Assembly: GCA_023265735.1 (NCBI GenBank)
Contig: JAHFSN010000152.1
Coordinates: forward strand, 1-5,920
Direction: 5' to 3'
Length of the DNA stretch: 5,920 nucleotides
Source: Spirochaetaceae bacterium
Lineage (GTDB): Bacteria > Spirochaetota > Spirochaetia > JABEVK01
Program-made: the position numbers and the translations under genes
In this document: positions 1-5,842 of the stretch, piece by piece
Layout: each line of letters opens with the position of its first letter
Position numbering within the stretch: position 1 is the first letter of the stretch
Notes under the pieces: generated by a model
Told to the model about the DNA's origin: nothing
What the model saw: the letters and a program-made list of their open reading frames with translations, nothing else
The model's database searches: none

Positions 1-829
1 GCTCTTGTGACAAGACAGCGTAGCCACCGAGGCGGACGTTATAAACGACAACTTTGGAGGAACCCCAGAAGATCCACCATTCCATCGTTCCGAGGCGTAC
101 CACCCAGTGGTCGTCTTTGGCCTCGATAGAGAGCGAGTTGTCGTTGGAATGTACAATTCCCGCCTCCCTCTCGTAGAGGATGGAGGCTTCGACGATATGA
201 TGCACCGTGTGCTTAATGCCCGTTTCTGTGACCGCGTAGGAATGGACCTTCTCCAGCAACTGGGTGGCGTTGGTTTCCCACCAGGAGCCGTCCTTGTTCC
301 TTGTAGCCTTCTTGTTAAAGGCGATAATGACTGTCGAGTCTGGGTCGTAGTCCTGAGTCGACTTGCCAAAGAGACCCTCTTGGTAGACTCGCCACCCTTT
401 GGCAAGCCTTTCCACCTGGGGCGTTTTGATAGTGTTCTTATTCCAAAGTGTTGGAGTGACGCTCGCTTTGAATTTTGTCCCCCGGGGCCAATGATCAGGC
501 CAGAGCTCGAGGGGAAGGACAGAGAGGTTTCCCTTGCTGTCAAGGAAGACACCGCTGCCGAAGGAAATTCCCAAGAGGGAATCAGGGGCGTTACTGTTGG
601 TGGTCTTCATTCGACCCTCGGAGTCGGTCGTCAAAGTTTCTTCCTGACCCCGAGCAATCGTCCAGCGGATGTTGGTAGGTTCCCAATGGATCTTCATGTC
701 GGGCGCGGCAGGAGCGTCGATTGCGCCCAGGAGTTGAGCCGCCGTTTCGTGGATCTGGTCTGCAGTCGGAGGCGTTGTAGTGCAGGAGGAGAATACAACA
801 GAGAGGATCAAGACAAGAAATTTATACAT
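1..829 (-). CDS. Putative lipoprotein of unknown function, 3' end beyond the window edge
   Basis: The frame is open from an ATG at 829 to the left edge (276 codons, no stop), so the C-terminus is missing. Residues 1-16 look like a lipoprotein signal: Lys3, a hydrophobic stretch (about 4-13), then FSSC with Cys16 as the likely lipidated residue. Phe at the -3 position is less usual than Leu or Val, so the lipobox is acceptable but not ideal. A Thr/Pro linker (TTTPPT) follows, with no Asp at +2, which would suit an outer-membrane lipoprotein. The rest is rich in Trp, Thr and Ser with alternating polar and hydrophobic stretches, suggesting a mostly beta periplasmic domain. I recognise no family. 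An AGGAAGG ribosome site (840-846) lies 10 nt before the ATG. The gene follows pyruvate kinase in the same direction after 134 bp and looks less G+C-rich than its neighbours. The antisense frame over the same DNA shows no family features. Confidence 0.72.
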   Translation of the reverse strand, partial: MYKFLVLILSVVFSSCTTTPPTADQIHETAAQLLGAIDAPAAPDMKIHWEPTNIRWTIARGQEETLTTDSEGRMKTTNSNAPDSLLGISFGSGVFLDSKGNLSVLPLELWPDHWPRGTKFKASVTPTLWNKNTIKTPQVERLAKGWRVYQEGLFGKSTQDYDPDSTVIIAFNKKATRNKDGSWWETNATQLLEKVHSYAVTETGIKHTVHHIVEASILYEREAGIVHSNDNSLSIEAKDDHWVVRLGTMEWWIFWGSSKVVVYNVRLGGYAVLSQE

Positions 830-839
830 CGAGGTTTAG

Positions 840-846
840 CCTTCCT
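840..846 (-). promoter_or_regulatory. Ribosome binding site of the lipoprotein gene
   Basis: The minus strand reads AGGAAGG, 10 nt before the ATG at 829. It supports that start, which also places the signal peptide correctly at the N-terminus. Confidence 0.5.
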
Positions 847-900
847 GGTTCGCGACTTTGGCCAAAGGCGCCTTGTTATGGTTCTGATGCAACGCACCCG

Positions 901-932
901 GTCGCCGCGGGCTTGTTCAGTCCAGCGGCAAC
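901..932 (-). other. Possible stem-loop downstream of pyruvate kinase
   Basis: On the minus strand GTTGCCGC (932-925) can pair with GCGGCGAC (908-901). The stem is 8 bp with one G-T wobble and the loop is 16 nt. It lies 32 nt past the pyruvate kinase stop, where a terminator would be expected. No T-run follows, so it is not a standard intrinsic terminator. It may be an RNA-stabilising hairpin or chance. Confidence 0.2.
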
Positions 933-963
933 CTTCGCGGAAGCCATTATAGCACTCGTGCTG

Positions 964-2403
964 TCAGGGCACCGTTTCAATTCGCAGCATATTTGTGTCA
1001 CGATGAGCGGTGAAAGGCAGGGCTGCGGTAAATACGACCTTCTCGTCCTTGTTGAGGTAGCCACCGTTCTTCAGGAGGTTGGTAACGGTCCGGATGGCAT
1101 CGTCAATGTTGTCGCCAAACGTCGAGATAGGAACTCCCCAGACGCCCCAGTAGAGGGCCAGCTGACGAAGGGCCTTTTCGCTAGGACTGACGGCCAGGAT
1201 GGGCCGCGGAGGCCGGAAATGGCTGACCACCTTGGCGGTGTAGCCCATGTCGGTCAGACAGATGATCTTGGCCGCGCCGATGACGGCTGCAGCGAGGCTG
1301 GCGGCTTCCCCAATGGCGTTGGCTGCGGTGTAGCTGTCGTCCAGGACGAGCTTCCTGTCATTCCAAGGCACGGTGCGTTTCTTCTCGATGGTGGAGATGA
1401 TCATGTGCATGTGTTCGACAGCCTCGAACGGATAGGCTCCCGATGCCGTCTCGGCGCTCAGCATGACCGCGTCGGTGCCATCGAGGACGGCGTTGGCCAC
1501 GTCGGTGGCTTCCGCGCGGGTGGGTCGCGGGTTCCCAATCATGGATTCGAGCATTTGGGTCGCGGTAATTACCGGTTTGCCGAGGCGATTGCACCGCTCG
1601 ATGATGTTCTTCTGGATGGGCGGCACTTCCCAGACGTTCATTTCGACGCCCATATCGCCCCGCGCAATCATGATGCCGTCGCTCAAGCAGATGATCTCGT
1701 CGATGTGGTCAACGGCTTGGGGCTTCTCAATCTTGGAAATGACGGGGGTGTCTTTTCCGTGGAAGAAGATGAGGTCCTTGATGGCTTTGACGTCTTCAGG
1801 ACGCTGAACGAAGCTGAGGGCCACGTAGTCGACACCGAGGTCGAGGCCAAACTTGAGGTCCTCCTTGTCTTTATCGGTAAGGGCATCGACCGATAGGATG
1901 CTGCCAGGAAGGTTCACTCCCTTGTTGTTCTTCAGGATGCCTCCATGGACAACTTCACAGTGGACGTCGTCCCCCTTCACGGCCAGGACCTTGAGGCTGA
2001 GGTTACCGTCGTCGAGGAGGACCACAGAACCGGGAGTGACGTCTTTGTTGAAGGTAGGGTAGGAAACGGCGGCCTCTTTTTCGTTTCCTAGGGGAAGGTC
2101 GCGGACCGTCAGAATAAACTCGGCGCCGGGCTTGAGTTCGACCTGATCCCCGACAAATTTGCGGACGCGGATCTTCGGACCTTGGAGGTCCTGGAGGATG
2201 GCGATGGGCTTCTTGCACTCGAGGGAGGCGCGGCGCACCCACTCGAACCTTTGCTTGTGGTCTTCGTAGGATCCATGGGAAAAATTGAAACGCGCCACGT
2301 CCATGCCGATCTGGGCGAGCTTCAGGATTCTTTCGTAGGTGTTTGTGGCTGGACCGAGGGTACAGACAATTTTGACCCTGCGGGACTCAACGAAGTTCAG
2401 CAT
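964..2403 (-). CDS. pyk: Pyruvate kinase, predicted potassium-independent type
   Basis: Catalyses the last step of glycolysis in the cytoplasm: phosphoenolpyruvate plus ADP gives pyruvate plus ATP. The 479 residues match a full-length bacterial enzyme without the extra C-terminal PEP-utiliser domain. Visible motifs are VKIVCTLGPA (10-19), the nucleotide and phosphate-binding ARFNFSHG (37-44, with Arg38, Asn40, Ser42, His43), DLQGPKIR (72-79), the B-domain lid (about 80-175), the family signature ISKIEKP with catalytic Lys224 and metal ligand Glu226, ARGDMGVE (247-254, with Asp250) and ITATQMLESM (279-288). The C-terminal regulatory domain starts near 350. Lys77 replaces the Glu of potassium-dependent enzymes (Glu117 in rabbit muscle), and Leu73, Gln74 and Val80 match the potassium-independent set. 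The ATG at 2403 has an AAGGAG site 6 nt upstream, and a TATAAT box lies about 30 nt upstream, so it probably has its own promoter apart from the cyclase gene before it. Confidence 0.97.
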   Translation of the reverse strand: MLNFVESRRVKIVCTLGPATNTYERILKLAQIGMDVARFNFSHGSYEDHKQRFEWVRRASLECKKPIAILQDLQGPKIRVRKFVGDQVELKPGAEFILTVRDLPLGNEKEAAVSYPTFNKDVTPGSVVLLDDGNLSLKVLAVKGDDVHCEVVHGGILKNNKGVNLPGSILSVDALTDKDKEDLKFGLDLGVDYVALSFVQRPEDVKAIKDLIFFHGKDTPVISKIEKPQAVDHIDEIICLSDGIMIARGDMGVEMNVWEVPPIQKNIIERCNRLGKPVITATQMLESMIGNPRPTRAEATDVANAVLDGTDAVMLSAETASGAYPFEAVEHMHMIISTIEKKRTVPWNDRKLVLDDSYTAANAIGEAASLAAAVIGAAKIICLTDMGYTAKVVSHFRPPRPILAVSPSEKALRQLALYWGVWGVPISTFGDNIDDAIRTVTNLLKNGGYLNKDEKVVFTAALPFTAHRDTNMLRIETVP

Positions 2404-2409
2404 GGGGTT

Positions 2410-2415
2410 CTCCTT
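2410..2415 (-). promoter_or_regulatory. Ribosome binding site of pyk
   Basis: The minus strand reads AAGGAG, 6 nt before the ATG at 2403. This is near-ideal Shine-Dalgarno sequence and spacing and fixes the start of pyruvate kinase. Confidence 0.8.
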
Positions 2416-2434
2416 GATAAGGGGTATTAAGTTG

Positions 2435-2440
2435 ATTATA
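2435..2440 (-). promoter_or_regulatory. Candidate -10 box for pyk
   Basis: The minus strand carries a perfect TATAAT in an otherwise G+C-rich gap of 107 bp between the cyclase stop and the pyk start. It would start a transcript near 2428 with a leader of about 25 nt that includes the ribosome site. No TTGACA-like hexamer sits at 16-18 bp (TACCAC at 17 bp), and there is no TG extension. The promoter may therefore be weak or activator-dependent. The box could also be chance, although its position fits well. Confidence 0.5.
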
Positions 2441-2510
2441 GCGAACTCTTCCCCTTTGTGGTACCCATGCGCCTAGACTGACATTTCTGTTGGGCCGGCC
2501 TTTTTTCGGC

Positions 2511-4718
2511 TCACGGCGCTGAGGAGGGCGGAGGGGGAGTTCCCGGTTCTTCGGCGAAGGCCCAGGAGTTCTTGCCGGTGTGCTTGACTTGGTACATGGC
2601 GCCGTCGGCCCGGTTGAGGAGGGTATCCGCGTCTGTTGCGGAGTCGGGGTAGATGGCGATTCCAATGCTGACTCCCAACTCAATTGTCTGATCTTCCCAG
2701 ATCAGCGGTTCGGTGATGGCCAGGGACAGCTTCTCGGCAATGGCCTCAATCGAAGGCCTCTGTTCGACCTCCACCGCCAGGGCGACAAACTCGTCTCCTC
2801 CCACCCGGGCCACCAAGTCGGAGTCCCGCATGGTGGAGCGGAGCCGCTCTCCGAGCCTTCGGAGGACCCAATCACCGGCGTCGTGTCCCCATTGGTCGTT
2901 GATGGGCTTGAACCCATCAAGGTCGAGGAAGTAGAGGGCGAATTTTCTGTTGCGTCGTAGGCTCAAGGCGATGGTCCGCCTGAGGTAGTCGGTCAGGAGT
3001 CTCCGGTTAGCCAGACCGGTCAAGGGATCGTAGTGGGCCAGCTTCAAAACTTGGCGATTGAGGCGCTTCACCTTTCGGTGGCTGAGGGCGTTGCGGAGGG
3101 CGACCACAATGAAACCGGCCAGGGTCTCCAGGAACCGGCAATGGAGTTCGTCGAAGGCCCGGGAGCGCGGATGCTGGATGGTCACGACGCCGATGCGCTC
3201 GTCCCCCGCCAAGAGGGGAAGGAACACGGCCGAATGGAAAGTGGAGTTGGAGAGGAGCGCCGTTGCCGCTTCTTCATCGAGCAATTTCCCGACATCCTGC
3301 TCGATGTCCGAAATCAAAAGCGTCGTCCTGTGTTCCAAGGCCCACCCGGAGAGGCTATTCTCAACGGGACGCCGCTCCCGTGACTCGATCCGCTGCCCGT
3401 TCATGATGCGGAAGGGGTAGCGCATGGTGTTGTCTTTGGCGTCGAACAGGGCCAACCCAAAGGCCGGGAGGTCGAAGATCTGGCTGAGACTTTCGTAAAG
3501 GGTCTGGAAGAATCCCGACACCGTGAGGCTGCTGGTGATCCGGCGTCCCAGCTCGCTGATGACCCTCAGGCTGTCGAGGGCCTTCTTCAGCTCCAGGGAC
3601 TCGGCCTCCAGCTTCTGCGACTTGAGGCGCAGCAGTTCCTCCCGGTTGCGCTTGTGCTCGGCCTGGAACTCGTCGAGGAACACCCTCACGTTGCGCGAGG
3701 CTTCCTCGGCCTTCAGGGAGCGTTCCAAATCCAGGGCTCGGCGAAGGAGGGCCAAGGCCCGCGTGGGGTCTCCCGCGCGCTCCCACAGCTCGGCGATCCG
3801 AAGGTCGGCCCTGACCTGGTGGGAACGGGCCCCGAGCTGCTCGGCCAAGGTGGAGACCTTTCCCAGGTAGTGGAGCGCCGCTTCCTGATCGCCCTTGAGG
3901 GCGTAGGAGTCGCCCAAATGGTAGAAGGCGTCGAGCTGCCCCCAGGGATGGTTGAGCTCCTGGCAGATCTCCAGGCATCGCTGGTGGTACTCCTGGGCCA
4001 GCTCCCCGTCGCCCCAGTCTCGGTAGAGCAGCCCCAAGAGGTCGAGGGACCTTGCCTCGCCAATGCGATTCCCCAAGCTCTTGGACAGGACCAGGGCCTG
4101 GCTCAGCTGGTCGAGGGCCTCTTCATTACGGCCCAGGGTCTGGAAGGTTTGACCCAACGAGAGCTGGATGTCGACAAGTTCGGTGCGGAGCTGACTGGAT
4201 TGGACCAGCACCCGGGCTCGAAAGAAGCATTCCAGGGCCTCTTCGGGTCTCTCGAGGGCCAGGTGGATTTCGCCAATGGTGATCTCGGCCCGCATCTGAC
4301 CCAGTTCGTCTCCCGCCGTTTCGGCAAGGTGCCAGGCCTGGCGCAACTGGTCGAGGGCGGTGTCGAACCGGCCCAACTGCCGAAAGACCGAACCCAACCC
4401 CAGCCGGGCGTCGATTTCCACCGAGCCGAGACGATTCCGCATGGCCCCCTCGAGGGCCTCGGTGAAATGGACCGCCGACTCCCCGGGACGGGAGAGGTAG
4501 AAATGGCTCCAGCCGAGAAGGAGTCGGCAACGAAGGGTCTGTTCGGGAGGAGCTGTCGGACCCGCAGCATCCGACGCCAGGACGCTAAGTTCCAAGGCGC
4601 GGACGGGGTTACGGCTCAATTCCCCTTGGGCTTCGGCGCAGAGTTCGTCGACCCGGATCGGTTGGGACTCAGTGTTCGAGTTCGTGGGCCCTCCGGGCCG
4701 CTGCCGAGACGGCCTCAA
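2511..4718 (-). CDS. TPR-GAF-GGDEF diguanylate cyclase
   Basis: Predicted cytoplasmic enzyme making cyclic di-GMP from two GTP. Numbering is from a TTG at 4718 (735 residues). Residues about 23-338 form a tetratricopeptide array with a 40-residue period. A Glu/Lys/Leu-rich probable coiled coil follows (about 348-388), then a GAF-like sensor domain (about 390-548, with LSGWALEHRTTLLISD at 456-471). The catalytic domain (about 560-722) has YDPLTGLANRR (563-573), metal-site DLD (599-601) and an intact GGDEF (640-644). The RxxD inhibition site (RDSD, 631-634) lies five residues before GGDEF, so product inhibition is expected. There are no membrane segments and no EAL domain, and the tail is Pro-rich. 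The start is uncertain. The frame stays open to an ATG at 4874 inside proC, but that part reads as antisense-like Pro/Arg/Ser sequence. The TTG at 4718 has a poor ribosome site, and an in-frame ACG at 4685 has the better one. The next TTG (4619) would cut the first TPR helix. Confidence 0.93.
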   Translation of the reverse strand: MRPSRQRPGGPTNSNTESQPIRVDELCAEAQGELSRNPVRALELSVLASDAAGPTAPPEQTLRCRLLLGWSHFYLSRPGESAVHFTEALEGAMRNRLGSVEIDARLGLGSVFRQLGRFDTALDQLRQAWHLAETAGDELGQMRAEITIGEIHLALERPEEALECFFRARVLVQSSQLRTELVDIQLSLGQTFQTLGRNEEALDQLSQALVLSKSLGNRIGEARSLDLLGLLYRDWGDGELAQEYHQRCLEICQELNHPWGQLDAFYHLGDSYALKGDQEAALHYLGKVSTLAEQLGARSHQVRADLRIAELWERAGDPTRALALLRRALDLERSLKAEEASRNVRVFLDEFQAEHKRNREELLRLKSQKLEAESLELKKALDSLRVISELGRRITSSLTVSGFFQTLYESLSQIFDLPAFGLALFDAKDNTMRYPFRIMNGQRIESRERRPVENSLSGWALEHRTTLLISDIEQDVGKLLDEEAATALLSNSTFHSAVFLPLLAGDERIGVVTIQHPRSRAFDELHCRFLETLAGFIVVALRNALSHRKVKRLNRQVLKLAHYDPLTGLANRRLLTDYLRRTIALSLRRNRKFALYFLDLDGFKPINDQWGHDAGDWVLRRLGERLRSTMRDSDLVARVGGDEFVALAVEVEQRPSIEAIAEKLSLAITEPLIWEDQTIELGVSIGIAIYPDSATDADTLLNRADGAMYQVKHTGKNSWAFAEEPGTPPPPSSAP

Positions 4719-5463
4719 GAACGGCGTCCGTAAAGCCCCCCTTCTCGAGGGCTTTGACCCCTTCGATGGTGGTCCCCGAGGGGGAACAGACCTTGCTTTC
4801 GAAGGAGATGGGGTGATCCCCCGTCTCCCTGAGGAGGGCCACGGCACCATCGAGCGTGTCCAGGGCGTGTTCAAGGGCCTGGGGGTAGGGGAAACCTTCC
4901 CTCACTCCTCCCATGGCCAGCGCGTGGACGAAATGAAAGACAAACGCAATCCCCGATCCCGAAAGGCCGGTAATGGCGGCCATCAGTTTCTCGGGAAGAA
5001 GGACGGCCCGCCCGATGGCCGCGGCGATCCCCATGGCCTGTTCGGCAAACACGGGGCCACACTCAAAGCCTGGGCTCACTCCCACGAGCGCCTTCCCCAC
5101 CTTCGCCGCCAGGTTGGGCATGAAGCGCACGACTTGATCGACACCAAGCTCCTTCTGGAAGTACGCCGTCCCCAGGCCGGCGGCCAACGAGATGAAGGCC
5201 TTGCCGGCCGTGTGGGGCCTCAGCCGGTTGACCAGCGCCGGGATATCCTGGGGCTTGATGGCGATTACCACGATGGTGCTGGCCTCGACGAGGGCTTCGA
5301 CGGTTTCGTACACCGTGAGTCGCCGTTGCTTCTGGGCCTTGGCCTTCGTCGCGGGATGGGTCTCAAAGACTCCGACTTGCTCGCACAGATTCTTGCGGGT
5401 CAGGCCCAGGGCCATGGCCTCGCCCATATTGCCAAAACCAATGACGCCAACCGCCGGTATCAT
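4669..5463 (-). CDS. proC: Pyrroline-5-carboxylate reductase (ProC-like)
   Basis: Probably the last step of proline synthesis: NAD(P)H-dependent reduction of 1-pyrroline-5-carboxylate to proline. The 264 residues are close to the usual length of about 270. The N-terminal Rossmann fold has VIGFGNMG (7-14) for the dinucleotide and AIKPQD (68-73). The helical C-terminal dimer domain has GLSGSGIAFVF (166-176) and VCSPSGTTIEG (225-235), followed by LEKGGF (239-244). Three family motifs are altered. MPNTP reads MPNLA (115-119), GSGPA reads GSGIA (169-173), and SPGGTT reads SPSGTT (227-232); the Thr after the last Gly (Thr232) is kept. The overall family is clear, but activity on pyrroline-5-carboxylate should not be assumed without checking. 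The ATG at 5463 overlaps the PilZ stop as ATGA, with GGAGG 5 nt upstream, implying translational coupling. The end overlaps the start region of the cyclase gene. Confidence 0.93.
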   Translation of the reverse strand: MIPAVGVIGFGNMGEAMALGLTRKNLCEQVGVFETHPATKAKAQKQRRLTVYETVEALVEASTIVVIAIKPQDIPALVNRLRPHTAGKAFISLAAGLGTAYFQKELGVDQVVRFMPNLAAKVGKALVGVSPGFECGPVFAEQAMGIAAAIGRAVLLPEKLMAAITGLSGSGIAFVFHFVHALAMGGVREGFPYPQALEHALDTLDGAVALLRETGDHPISFESKVCSPSGTTIEGVKALEKGGFTDAVLEAVSAAARRAHELEH

Positions 5464-5792
5464 GAGTGCCTCCGAAAACTTGTGGGGCGATGATGAGCCT
5501 GGATAAGAGCCTGCAAAAACGCCTGGGTTGCGACATCCGCAACAAACCTGACACCGGTTCTCGTTCCGTTCCCGTTGGCCACCGTCGCGTCAATGATCCT
5601 TTCATCGCTACGCAGAAGGAACTTCAACTGCAAGGTGTCACCAGGAACCAGGATTTGGTTGATCTTCAGCCCCGCCCCTTCCATGCTGAGATCGTGCACC
5701 ACGCAAGGAACCCATTGGTTCGAGTAACTGTAGAAGCCCTCGACGGTAACCTTGGTTCTGGCACTCACTCGGTCCTTGTATTCTGGAGCCAA
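5460..5792 (-). CDS. Single-domain PilZ protein, probable c-di-GMP receptor
   Basis: A cytoplasmic protein of 110 residues that is essentially one PilZ domain. The two c-di-GMP binding motifs are present: RxxxR at 8-12 (Arg8, Arg12) and DxSxxG at 34-39 (Asp34, Ser36, Gly39). The strand ending GVRF (80-83), typical of the domain's last strands, is also visible. Such small PilZ proteins usually act by binding a partner once loaded with c-di-GMP; no partner domain is fused here. The start is a TTG at 5792. It is preceded at 4 nt by a strong GGGGGAGG ribosome site, and an in-frame TAG lies five codons upstream, so no earlier start is possible. It is the first gene after the promoter at 5814-5842 and overlaps proC by ATGA. 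With the diguanylate cyclase two genes on, the operon encodes both synthesis and reception of c-di-GMP. Confidence 0.9.
   Translation of the reverse strand: MAPEYKDRVSARTKVTVEGFYSYSNQWVPCVVHDLSMEGAGLKINQILVPGDTLQLKFLLRSDERIIDATVANGNGTRTGVRFVADVATQAFLQALIQAHHRPTSFRRHS
5469..5473 (-). promoter_or_regulatory. Ribosome binding site of proC inside the PilZ gene
   Basis: GGAGG lies 5 nt before the proC ATG at 5463, within the last codons of the PilZ gene. Together with the ATGA overlap it supports translational coupling of the two genes. Confidence 0.75.
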
Positions 5793-5796
5793 TAGA

Positions 5797-5805
5797 CCTC
5801 CCCCT
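5797..5805 (-). promoter_or_regulatory. Strong ribosome binding site deciding the PilZ TTG start
   Basis: The minus strand reads AGGGGGAGG, ending 4 nt before the TTG at 5792. The strength of this site and the TAG stop just upstream in the same frame make the TTG the only reasonable start. Confidence 0.75.
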
Positions 5806-5813
5806 AGCTGACT

Positions 5814-5842
5814 ACTCTAGCATAGCGTGATTAGGGGGTCAA
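5814..5842 (-). promoter_or_regulatory. Sigma-70-type promoter of the PilZ-proC-cyclase operon
   Basis: The -35 box is TTGACC (5842-5837, 5 of 6 matches). After exactly 17 bp the -10 box is TAGAGT (5819-5814, 4 of 6), preceded by TGC, which forms an extended -10. Transcription would start near 5807, leaving a leader of about 15 nt that holds just the ribosome site. The -35 box overlaps the apparent stop codon of the upstream reading frame. Confidence 0.62.

Noticed and set aside
856..867. Perfect 12-bp palindrome (ctttggccaaag) 27 bp before the lipoprotein start
   Set aside because: It could be an operator, but about one perfect 12-bp palindrome is expected by chance in a window of this size, and no second copy was seen.
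107..952. Plus-strand open frame of 281 codons at the left end
   Set aside because: It is antisense to the lipoprotein gene, which has a signal peptide, lipobox and ribosome site. The plus-strand product has no recognisable domain and a Cys/Arg/Gly-heavy composition.
951..962. Short inverted repeat agcactcgtgct next to the pyruvate kinase stop
   Set aside because: The stem is only 4-5 bp with a 2-4 nt loop and no T-run, too weak for a terminator.
913..1896. Plus-strand open frame of 327 codons
   Set aside because: It lies opposite pyruvate kinase, whose motifs are unmistakable. The Gly/Asp/Val-rich product is what the antisense of a G+C-rich gene produces.
2493..2510. GGCCGGCC followed by six T on the plus strand, just past the cyclase stop
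   Set aside because: It resembles a terminator tail, but the T-run is on the plus strand where no gene ends. In the minus direction only a 4-bp GCCG/CGGC stem forms and no T-run follows. I do not call a terminator.
3654..4733. Plus-strand open frame of 359 codons
   Set aside because: It is antisense to the TPR region. Its apparent repeats (LxQLVEG-like) are the mirror of the TPR codons, not an independent repeat protein.
4669..4874. Possible proC-cyclase fusion or programmed frameshift, because the cyclase frame is open inside proC
   Set aside because: ProC is complete at its own stop, no slippery sequence is evident, and the overlapping part of the cyclase frame reads like non-coding Pro/Arg/Ser-rich sequence.
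4672..5493. Plus-strand open frame of 273 codons covering proC
   Set aside because: It is an exact antisense shadow of proC with no domain and no ribosome site.
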